The translations under genes were made by a program, and so were the position numbers. A stretch of 55,178 nucleotides of DNA from the NCBI GenBank assembly GCA_030550175.1, contig JAUQPW010000023.1, forward strand, positions 1 through 55,178, in the 5' to 3' direction. Positions 1 through 9,700 of this stretch are shown here, one piece after another. This stretch comes from a bacterium (GTDB lineage: Bacteria > Moduliflexota > Moduliflexia > Moduliflexales > JAUQPW01). The notes under the pieces were generated by a model. The model was not told where the DNA came from. It searched no databases and was given only the letters and a program-made list of their open reading frames with translations. Positions within the stretch are counted from its first letter, which is position 1. Each line of letters opens with the position of its first letter.

Positions 1-427
1 CCATAGCCCTCTTGAGCACTTCCTTGGTCTTAGGGGCTGTATGACCCACATATTGCCCTACCAGATCATCTCGAGTAGCTACGACCAGATGGCCCCTGGG
101 TACGTAACCTAGATGGTGTAAAATTTTCGCCATTCGTAATGCGATAGTGGTTTTGCCGGTGCCCGGGCGTCCGGTGAAGGACATGTGTAGAGTAGGGCGT
201 TCTGTAGATAAACCTTGCTGTTCCCGTAATCGGGCTACTAAGAGCAGGGCCGCAATCTCCCGGATGCGAGTCTTAACCGGTTTTAGCCCAATCAACTCCC
301 GATCCAAATCGTCAAGGAGTTGCTGAATATGAGACTTCTGGTAAGCGGCATCGATATCCACCCAGCTTGTTTCCGCTCCCTTAGGCTGGTCTTGCCCGGA
401 AGTTAGTGTTAAAGGAGTCTGTTCCAT
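1..427 (-). CDS. cbbX: CbbX, red-type RuBisCO activase (partial, 3' end beyond window)
   Basis: AAA+ ATPase that remodels inhibited form IC/ID RuBisCO by pulling on the large-subunit C-terminus. The gene starts at an ATG at 427 and the first 142 codons lie in the window; the rest is cut off by the left edge. My translation shows the Walker A segment [11 protein letters not shown] followed by [19 protein letters not shown], the latter highly characteristic of CbbX. The gene lies downstream of cbbS on the same strand after a 450-bp gap with hairpins, giving the classic order cbbL-cbbS-cbbX. Its presence agrees with the red-type large and small subunits next door. It should not be mistaken for the AAA+ ATPase of the injection system further along. 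Confidence 0.93.
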   Translation of the reverse strand, partial: MEQTPLTLTSGQDQPKGAETSWVDIDAAYQKSHIQQLLDDLDRELIGLKPVKTRIREIAALLLVARLREQQGLSTERPTLHMSFTGRPGTGKTTIALRMAKILHHLGYVPRGHLVVATRDDLVGQYVGHTAPKTKEVLKRAM

Positions 428-879
428 AAATTTGAAAAATATAAAATTATAGAGACCCAGAACCCCGGCGGGGTTTAAAGAAACAACTTTTGGTTTAAGA
501 ATCCCGGTGATTTCTGCGTCTCTATCCTTAACCCTCTATCCATTCGCCATGAAAAGGGTGTGTATATTTCTACTCATTCGCCATAAAAACATGGCAAGAG
601 TCCATAGAAGTGACCTTTTATTTTACCCCTGTCTCCCCATATGGGCCGGGTTAAGGTGCCCCCACCTGGTCCCTCCCCTGGGAAACAGGGGAGGGAACTT
701 CGCTTCCAAGCTCCTTCCCTGCAAAGCGGGGGAAGGTCAGGAAGGGGGCCCTCTCAGGTCTCTCACTCTTATCCTGGTGCATAGGCCCCGTCCCTCTCCT
801 TTCTGGAGCAGGTTTTTTCTTACCTAACCCCTTATCCCTCTACGCGGGACGGGGAGGGAGGTGGCGAAAGGAGCAGGCA
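428..879. repeat. cbbS-cbbX intergenic region with GC-rich hairpins
   Basis: This 450-bp gap has no convincing gene. It contains a perfect 11-bp inverted repeat (670-680 with 686-696, 5-nt loop) and a second imperfect palindrome (713-722 with 726-736). A tail ending in GGAGGTGGCGA (about 853-866) resembles the end of the dispersed element at 3180-3227 and 38991-39053. Read from the minus strand, the hairpins lie between cbbS and cbbX and could lower transcription into cbbX. Whether they act as an attenuator or are only inserted repeats cannot be told from sequence. Confidence 0.6.
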
Positions 880-1299
880 TTACGAATACCGCTGACCCGC
901 AGGTTTGTCCGTAGCATATGCCCGAAGGGTATATTTGATCTGGCGATCGGTATATTCCATCCGTTCCACGTGGAAACCCGGTTCATTTTCAGGTCGGTTA
1001 ACGAGGAAACTCAAAGCAATCGTCTGCCGTCCCAGGGTACGATCGTAGCCGTTTACGCGGATGTAATAATTTGGGAAAGCGTTACGGCACGCTTTGATTT
1101 CTTCCATAACCTCTGCAGCATCCTTCAAATCAAACATGGGTAACCCCCACATCTCCCAATAAATGTTACGAGGATGCGGATCGTCGGTATATTCTATGGA
1201 AACAGGCCAATCATGATCCAGACAATATTGTATCTGGGCCCTGATTTCTTCATCGGTTAAATCAGGTAGATAAGAAAAAGTCCCCTGGGTTAAGCGCAT
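880..1299 (-). CDS. cbbS: RuBisCO small subunit, form IC (red type)
   Basis: Small subunit of ribulose-1,5-bisphosphate carboxylase/oxygenase, 139 residues, forming the L8S8 hexadecamer with CbbL in the cytoplasm. The N-terminus [19 protein letters not shown] and the core [10 protein letters not shown] are typical of red-type small subunits. The C-terminal extension from about residue 105 ([17 protein letters not shown]) is the beta-hairpin addition found in form IC/ID and absent from green-type small subunits. A clear ribosome-binding site (aaggaggtaaatt) precedes the ATG at 1299. It is the second gene of the minus-strand cbb operon, 155 bp after cbbL, with a hairpin in the gap. Confidence 0.96.
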   Translation of the reverse strand: MRLTQGTFSYLPDLTDEEIRAQIQYCLDHDWPVSIEYTDDPHPRNIYWEMWGLPMFDLKDAAEVMEEIKACRNAFPNYYIRVNGYDRTLGRQTIALSFLVNRPENEPGFHVERMEYTDRQIKYTLRAYATDKPAGQRYS

Positions 1300-1340
1300 A
1301 ATTTACCTCCTTATATCAATTCCTGATGAAGATTAGCTAT

Positions 1341-1395
1341 TAACTCTCTCCGTTCACCCTTCGACAGGTTCAAGATGGAACGGAGAGGAGAGTTA
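1341..1395. repeat. Inverted repeat between cbbL and cbbS
   Basis: TAACTCTCTCCGTTC (1341-1355) pairs with GAACGGAGAGGAGAGTTA (1378-1395), leaving a loop of about 22 nt and a small bulge. The loop carries CCTTCGACAGGTTC, the core of a palindromic motif that recurs in altered form at 11575-11658. In the cbb transcript this hairpin would sit just 3' of cbbL. It may stabilise the upstream message or set the cbbL:cbbS ratio; that role is inference. Confidence 0.6.
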
Positions 1396-1454
1396 TGTAG
1401 GTTATGGCATACTTCAATGGCTATTCCTCCATCAGGATAAATAGGTTCTTTTTA

Positions 1455-3326
<1,872 letters not shown>

Positions 3327-4523
3327 ATGAATCTGACTTTTCGCCAATTAGAAACTTTTCAGGTCGTTGCCAGGCATCTGAGCTTTACCCGAGCCGCTCA
3401 GGAACTTTTCTTGACCCAACCTGCGGTGTCCATCCAAATAAAGCAATTAGAGGAACAGCTTGGATTACCTCTGTTTGATCACATTGGAAAGCGGATCTAT
3501 CTTACCCAGGCAGGGCAGGAATTATATGCCTATAATCGGAAGATTTTAGACCTGTTGAAGGAGATGGAGATGGTAATGGGCGAGTTAAAAGGCCTGAAAA
3601 GGGGAAGGTTGGCGCTTTCTGGTGTCACCACCACCGAATACTTACTCCCTTCCCTGTTGGGTATTTTTCGTCAGATCTATCCTGACATCCAGGTGTCCCT
3701 GGAAGTTACCAATCGGGCCCACGTGCTTCAGCGATTTGCAAATAACGAGATAGATCTAGCCGTTATGGGCCAACCTCCTGAAGAGTTAAACTTGACAGGA
3801 GAACCCTTCCTCCCTAATCAATTACTCCTGGTAGCCTCTCCTTCCCATCCTTTAGCAAGGGAAAAAAAGATACCCTTATCTCGATTGGCTTCAGAAACCT
3901 TTTTGGTAAGGGAACCGGGCTCAGGGACCCGAATGGCGCTGGAGAAACTTTTCAAAGAGGCAGGGTTATCGCTTCGTATCGGATTAGAGCTTGGGAGTAA
4001 TGAAGCCATCAAACAGGCTATTCAAGCAGGTCTGGGATTGGGAGTTCTCTCGGTTTATGCCCTGTCTCTGGAACTGACGGGAGGAAAATTGGTTGCCTTG
4101 AATGCAGAAGGGTTCCCCCTTCAACGCTACTGGTACCTGGTCTATCTGGCTGAAAAACGACTATCTCCTGCAGCTCGCGCTTTTAAGGAATTTCTACAAA
4201 CCCAGGCTGCCCGGGAATTATTACAAAGTCGGGCGGGACTATACCGGGCCTACCTGGAAACAAGGTCAGTAAAAAAATCCCTTCCTTTGAGTCGGCGGGA
4301 GCAGGAAGTTGTTCAGGGGATCGCCGAAGGCTATACAGAACGGGAAATCGCAGAGCGGTTAAGAATCAGCCCAAAGACCGTAACTACCTATCGCGCCCGG
4401 GTAATGAAGAAACTTCATCTTTCCCACCGCTCCCAACTGGTCCAATATGCCCTTCGAACCGGACTGCTGATCCCATCATGGTTCCCAACCGTTCCAGAAT
4501 CTCCGGAATTCTCCCGAGGATAA
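3327..4523 (+). CDS. cbbR: LysR-type (CbbR-like) regulator with C-terminal LuxR-type HTH
   Basis: Probable transcriptional activator of the divergent cbbLSX operon, 398 residues. Residues 1-60 form a LysR winged helix (FRQLETFQVVARHLSFTRAA, then TQPAVSIQIKQLEEQLG). Residues of about 90-295 form a periplasmic-binding-like effector domain that in known CbbR proteins senses Calvin-cycle metabolites or NADPH. Usual CbbR proteins stop near 300-330 residues. This one continues with a linker and a GerE/LuxR-type helix-turn-helix at about 318-380 (LSRREQEVVQGIAEGYTERE, then ISPKTVTTYRARVMKKL). The reading frame is continuous. No good Shine-Dalgarno precedes the ATG. The cbbR name rests on position and family; the fusion is plainly visible. 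Confidence 0.85.
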   Translation: MNLTFRQLETFQVVARHLSFTRAAQELFLTQPAVSIQIKQLEEQLGLPLFDHIGKRIYLTQAGQELYAYNRKILDLLKEMEMVMGELKGLKRGRLALSGVTTTEYLLPSLLGIFRQIYPDIQVSLEVTNRAHVLQRFANNEIDLAVMGQPPEELNLTGEPFLPNQLLLVASPSHPLAREKKIPLSRLASETFLVREPGSGTRMALEKLFKEAGLSLRIGLELGSNEAIKQAIQAGLGLGVLSVYALSLELTGGKLVALNAEGFPLQRYWYLVYLAEKRLSPAARAFKEFLQTQAARELLQSRAGLYRAYLETRSVKKSLPLSRREQEVVQGIAEGYTEREIAERLRISPKTVTTYRARVMKKLHLSHRSQLVQYALRTGLLIPSWFPTVPESPEFSRG

Positions 4524-4924
4524 AAAAATCAGATTTATCCTTCTCCGGCCTTCAGAAGAAAACCGGCAGGTTTGACCTTCGTTGCTTTTAAAGAATTGGG
4601 ACATTATGGTCTCACCCCCTCCAGATTCGATAAGTTTAAGGAAAAGAAAGATTTAAAACAGTTCAGGGTTTTAAACATAAGACATATCTGTCCCACTTTC
4701 CTATAAGTTTTGGGACACTTTTATCTCATATCCCTTCGTCTGGCACATCCCTCAATCTTCTCCCTTCAAGGATATAAGCTGTTTATTTTTTTATAGTTAA
4801 AAGATATTCAAACAGAAATGACTGCCTCAAAAAACCCCTGGAATGAAACTTGCCCTTAACATGTTTCATCGTTGACCAGATTCTTAAGGAATTCTTAATA
4901 AATCTTTTAAGGAGGGTGAATTCT
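4524..4924. promoter_or_regulatory. Intergenic region upstream of prk with a direct repeat
   Basis: Between cbbR and prk lie two copies of a 19-bp sequence, TTGGGACATTATGGTCTCA (4596-4614) and TTGGGACACTTTTATCTCA (4710-4728). They agree at 15 of 19 positions and are 114 bp apart. An inverted half (TGTCCCA, 4689-4695) lies between them. They could be operators for the CbbR-LuxR regulator or another factor. A strong Shine-Dalgarno (AAGGAGGG, 4909-4916) fixes the prk start. I see no clear terminator for cbbR. Confidence 0.4.
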
Positions 4925-5878
4925 ATGGGGGACAAGTCTGTTATCATGGTGGGAATTGCCGGGGATAGTGCCTCTGGCAAGGCCACTTTCGGAGATGGAA
5001 TTCAACAAATTCTGGGAAGTGAAAATGTCACCACCATTAGTTTAGATAATTACCATTCTATGGATCGGCTGGAGCGACGGAAAAAGGGAGTGACTCCTTT
5101 AGATCCCCGTTGTAATCACATGCGCCTTATTACAGACCATGCCAGGAAACTCAAACAAGGTGAAACCATTCAGCGGCCTACGTATGATCATCGTAATGGA
5201 ACCTTTGGTCCACCGGAGGAGGTGACACCTAAATGCGTGGTTGTGATGACAGGACTGCTTCCTTTCATGGAGGAAGAGATGCGATCATTATTCGATTTTA
5301 AGGTCTTTTTGGATCCCCATGAAGAACTGAAGTTAAAATGGAAAATGGACCGGGATACGGCGAAACGAGGATACACAGCCCATCAACTTAATGCAGAAGT
5401 TCAGGCTCGAAAACGGGATTTTGAACGGTTTGTGAAGCCTCAAAAGAGCTATGCCGATTTAATTATTCGATTTTATCCGGCCATGTCCCTTCTGGAACAG
5501 AGACCGGTCACCAACGCCATGGTGATTCAAAAACGAACCGCACAGGGTGGTTCTGCTCAAAACCTGGCCTGGCTTTGTAATGAGATAAAAGGAATCGAGG
5601 TACATAACGATGTGGATCCCCTAGTTCTGGAAGTCTCCGAACAAGTAGAGGGGAGAGGAGTCCAGATGATCCAGGAGCAGATCATCAACGGAACGGTCCT
5701 TCTGGATCATCCCCATGAATCAGACTGGTGGACTCAGGGAGAGGAGAAGACGGGACTGCAAATGTGTCAGTTACTGGTTAGCTGGTTGATTCTGTCCCAG
5801 ATTCCCGATTTTGATGAAGTGGCTTTGGACAGGTCCAAAAAATGGATTCCCAAAGAGCTGGTAGAAGTTAATTCTTAA
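4925..5878 (+). CDS. prk: Phosphoribulokinase
   Basis: Makes ribulose-1,5-bisphosphate from ribulose 5-phosphate and ATP, the step that feeds RuBisCO. The protein has 317 residues from the ATG at 4925, which follows AAGGAGGG; the longer reading frame from 4850 lacks a ribosome-binding site. Seen are a P-loop (GIAGDSASGKATF), SLDNYHSMDR, KKGVTPLDPRCNH, a Walker B-like region ending in TGLLPF, and the RDTAKRGYT segment matching the catalytic Arg-Asp and substrate-binding Arg of the family. The KKGVTPLDP pattern resembles the plant/cyanobacterial class rather than the short proteobacterial class. Oddly, the residue after the P-loop GK is Ala, where Ser or Thr is usual. The redox cysteine of the plant P-loop is absent. 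Confidence 0.9.
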   Translation: MGDKSVIMVGIAGDSASGKATFGDGIQQILGSENVTTISLDNYHSMDRLERRKKGVTPLDPRCNHMRLITDHARKLKQGETIQRPTYDHRNGTFGPPEEVTPKCVVVMTGLLPFMEEEMRSLFDFKVFLDPHEELKLKWKMDRDTAKRGYTAHQLNAEVQARKRDFERFVKPQKSYADLIIRFYPAMSLLEQRPVTNAMVIQKRTAQGGSAQNLAWLCNEIKGIEVHNDVDPLVLEVSEQVEGRGVQMIQEQIINGTVLLDHPHESDWWTQGEEKTGLQMCQLLVSWLILSQIPDFDEVALDRSKKWIPKELVEVNS

Positions 5879-5975
5879 TAATCGGTTAATTCCTTACACT
5901 TCCTTGTCCGTTGTTTTTGAGCCATCCTCTCCGGCCATTAACCAGGGACAATGGAGGATTCAAGGGGGGTTGAAG

Positions 5976-6626
5976 ATGGAAATTTATCTGGACACCGCAA
6001 ACTTAAAAGAAATCCAGGAAGTTGCTGCTCTGGGAATTATCTCGGGAATTACCACCAATCCCACCCTAGTAGCCAAAGAAGGCAAAGGGGTAAGTTTTGA
6101 GACCCGCATTAAAGAGATTGCGGAAATCATCCCGGGACCTATCAGTGCTGAGGTAGTTTCCACAGAAGCAACCGGGATGCTTCGGGAAGCTTATGCCATG
6201 GCCAAATGGTCCTCCCAGGTAGTTATTAAAATTCCCATGATTCCCGAGGGCCTTAAAGCAGTTAAAATTCTCTCCCAGGATGGGATTAAAACTAATATGA
6301 CATTGATTTTTTCCACTAATCAGGCGCTACTTGCTGCCCGAGCCGGTGCAACCTATGTCAGCTCTTTCATTGGTCGGATGGATGATATCTCCCAGGATGG
6401 GATGAGGGTGATTCGAGAGATCCGGGAAGTCTGGGATCGCCACTCTATCCAGGCCCGGATCATTGCTGCCAGCATTCGCCATCCCATCCACCTGGTGGAA
6501 GCTGCCAGGGCCGGAGCCCATATTGCTACGGTACCTTATAAAATCCTTATGCAGGCCCTGAAACATCCTCTGACAGACATAGGGTTGGAGCGTTTTCTGG
6601 CCGATTGGAAATCGTTAACTTCCTAA
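5976..6626 (+). CDS. tal: Transaldolase, small (TalC/FSA) type
   Basis: 216-residue cytoplasmic TIM-barrel aldolase of the TalC/fructose-6-phosphate aldolase family. It moves dihydroxyacetone units between sugar phosphates, or splits fructose 6-phosphate. The start MEIYLDTANLKEI and GITTNPTLVAKEG are diagnostic, and the Schiff-base lysine lies in VVIKIPM (near residue 85). The FIGRMDD and IAASIRHP segments also fit. The ATG at 5976 follows an AAGGGGGG ribosome-binding site and gives the family's usual length; an upstream in-frame ATG at 5904 would add an unrelated leader. It is 97 bp after prk on the same strand, so probably co-transcribed and tied to the regenerative part of the Calvin cycle. 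Transaldolase versus aldolase activity cannot be decided here. Confidence 0.9.
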   Translation: MEIYLDTANLKEIQEVAALGIISGITTNPTLVAKEGKGVSFETRIKEIAEIIPGPISAEVVSTEATGMLREAYAMAKWSSQVVIKIPMIPEGLKAVKILSQDGIKTNMTLIFSTNQALLAARAGATYVSSFIGRMDDISQDGMRVIREIREVWDRHSIQARIIAASIRHPIHLVEAARAGAHIATVPYKILMQALKHPLTDIGLERFLADWKSLTS

Positions 6627-6700
6627 AGGAATTTAAAAAGCGGGAATTAATTAATTGAATATCTAAAAATACTTCAAGCAATGGGGTTTGGGTTTTATAA

Positions 6701-6764
6701 GAATTACAGATCTTACACTTGTAATTCCCACTAAGGTAGGGGCACGGCGGAGCCATGTCCCTAC
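6701..6764. terminator. Hairpins between convergent tal and the sensor kinase
   Basis: Two palindromes lie between the ends of the convergent genes. GAATTACA (6701-6708) pairs with TGTAATTC (6720-6727). GTAGGGGCACGGC (6736-6748) pairs imperfectly with GCCATGTCCCTAC (6752-6764) around a 3-nt loop. The second resembles a GTAGGGGCACGG palindrome seen dispersed in many bacterial genomes. Either could act as a bidirectional terminator, although no T-run follows. Confidence 0.45.
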
Positions 6765-6781
6765 AAAATTCGGCCCAGAAT

Positions 6782-9700
6782 TTATGGGTTTGTTTCCATG
6801 ATTATGTCCTGCAAAGTTTTATTCAATTCCTCGATTTGATAGGGTTTAGTGATAACTCCTCTAAACCCATAGTGTTGGTATTCGGACATGACGGGGTCAT
6901 TGGAATATCCGCTGGATACAATGACTTTAATTCCAGGATCCAAATCGGTTAGTCTTTTCATGGTTTCCTTACCTCCCATGCCCCCCGGTATCGTCAAATC
7001 CAGAATTACCACCTGAAAGGGTCGGTTGGATTCCTTAGCACGTCGATAAAGCTCTATTACCTCAACACCATCTCTGGCGGCCTCTACCTCATAACCCATC
7101 TCGTTCAACATCTGACAGACCGCCTCTCGGATCATTTCTTCATCATCCATGATGAGAACCCTTCCTTTACTTACTTTTATTTGATCCTTTGGGTCTTGTT
7201 TAATCCGATCTTCCTGGGTCAAGATTTCTTTTTTAGATGCAGGGAGATAAATATAAAAGGTAGTTCCCACCCCTACTTTAGATTCTACTTCGATATAGCC
7301 TGCATGTTTTTTGATGATGGAATAAGTAGTTGCAAGTCCCAATCCACTCCCTTTAGGTTTGGTTGTAAAATAGGGATCAAAAATCTTAGGCAGGTGCTCC
7401 TCAGGAATGCCTATTCCCTCGTCTGTTATGGATAACTTGATATACCTTCCGACCGGAAGGGGAAGGTCTTTACCTCTTTCTGAATCGATGATCTTATTTT
7501 CTGCCTGTACCTGAATCATTCCGCCTCCTGGCATAGCTTGCTGAGCATTGAGGACCAGGTTATGAATGACCTGACTCATCTGACCCTCATCGACCTCGAC
7601 GGGCCAGAGGTCTTCTGTTATGGAAAATTCGCATCGGACATTAGATCCTCTTAAAGCAAAGTTAGCCGAGTCTTTTATCAATTCTACAATAGAAGCTGTT
7701 TTCTTAATGGGCGCACCACCTTTGGAAAAGGTCAGTAATTGCTGGGTCAGGTCTTTCGCCCGTAAGGAGGCTTTTTCTGCTTCGATCAATCTCCTAAACA
7801 GGTCACTCTCTGGTTTTGTTTCCATCTTGGCTAGGGAAATATTCAACAAAATGGCGGTTAGAATATTATTAAAATCATGGGCGATCCCCCCGGCGAGGAC
7901 CCCGATCGATTCTAATTTTTGTGCCTTAAGGAGCTCTCCTTCCAATTTTCGTCGCTCGGTAATATCCCGAAAGACCAGCACTACGCCAATGATCTTACCA
8001 TCTTTACCTCGGATGGGAGCCCCACTACTGGAAATAATTCTTTCCATTCCTTCTCGGGTTATGAGAGCGGTATGACTGGCAAGTCCAACAATCCCATTTG
8101 TTTTTAACACTTTCTCCACGATATTCTCACAGCGTTCTCGGGTCTTTTCATAAACGATGTGAAAGACTTCATCCAAAGGTTTGCCTAAAGCTTCTTCTTG
8201 GGTCCAGCCGGTAAGCGCTTCTGCAACTTTATTGAGTAAAACTATTTTCCCTTCCGTATCGGTGGTAATGACGCCGTCTCCAATGGAACGTAGGGTTACG
8301 GCCAGACGCTCTTTTTCTGCAGCCAGGACTTCTTCGGTCTTTTTGCGTTGGGTAATATCCCGAATCACCACGCATAAAACTTCCCTTTTATTATAGGAGA
8401 TAAGATCGGCACTGGATTCTACATATATCAAGGATCCATCCTTACGACGGTAAAGTCGCTCTCCGGCGAAATAGTGTTTTTCAACCAGAATACGCTGGAT
8501 ATTACGATCGATGCTTTCCCGGTCGTGTGCGATAAAATCATAAAGGGTCAGGTCAAGCATTTCCGCAGCAGTATATCCCAACAAATTTTGAAAGGCCGCG
8601 TTGGATTCCAATACGCGTTTAGTTTGAACGTCACAGAGCACGATTCCCTCTGTGATTTGTTCAACTACTGCACGATAGCGCTCCTCACTTTGACCAAGGG
8701 CTTCTTCAGCTCGCTTACGTCCCATCAATTCCTGCTGCACGGCTGCATATAATCGAGCATTATCCAGGGCAATGGAAGCTAATTCAGCGAACCGGCTCAA
8801 GATCATAATTTCATTATCTCCAAATCTCCGCCCCTCTTCCAGATAAGCAAGCCCTATGACCCCTATAACCTGGGAGCCAGATTTAAGGGGTATTCCTATC
8901 ATGGCATGGAAAACATCCAGACGGGGATCCGGCAAGCGATGGGGCCAGGTTTTATAATCCTCAACCGTCAATATCTGACCGGTTTGGAGAACTTTTCCGC
9001 CTAATCCTTCATCGAGTTTCCGTCGCTGTCCGATGAACGGGCTAAAAGCTCCTATTCCTACCTTTCCCACAGTCTCGGTCTCTCCCTGTTCGATTAAACG
9101 AATAAATCCGTGGGAAGTACCAACCAAGGCTCCGGCCCGTACAACAATAGCCTGGAGTAAATCATCCAATTCCAGACGATTCATCAATGCCAGGGTTGTT
9201 TCGTGGAGCACCGTCAAATATTCATTCTGCTGGCGGAGCTTCTCTTCTACCTGTTTACGTTCCGTGATATCCCTGGCAAAAACAATGACGCCGACGATAT
9301 TTCCTTTTTCATCACGGTAAGGAATTTTATCGGTTTGAAGCCATCGTTTCTCTCCAGAGGCGGTCTGCAATTGCTCGATAATTCCAAATTTCGGCCTTCC
9401 AGAATTTAGTACTTCTAGATCGTCTTTATAATATTGAGTCGCTTCCTCCGGGTAGAGTTCATAGGCAGACTTCCCTTCTATCTCCTTTACAGGTAAGCCT
9501 GTGGATTCGGCAGCAGGTTTATTGACCCGTAAGATTCGGTTTTCTTTGTCCTTGTACCAAATCATCGCAGGTACCGAATCGAATATAATTTGTTGTTCTT
9601 CTTGTTGCTTTCTTAACGCCTCCTCTACATGCTTACGTTCGGCCAATTCTTGTTGAGCAGCAGTATAAAGTCGGGCATTATCCAGGGCAATGGAAGCTAA

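Noticed and set aside
1..427. The AAA+ gene as ATPase of the injection system
   Set aside because: The P-loop and the [13 protein letters not shown] segment are those of CbbX, and it sits in the RuBisCO operon.
507..827. Plus-strand frame of 106 codons
   Set aside because: It covers hairpin-rich intergenic sequence, has no ribosome-binding site and a composition unlike a protein.
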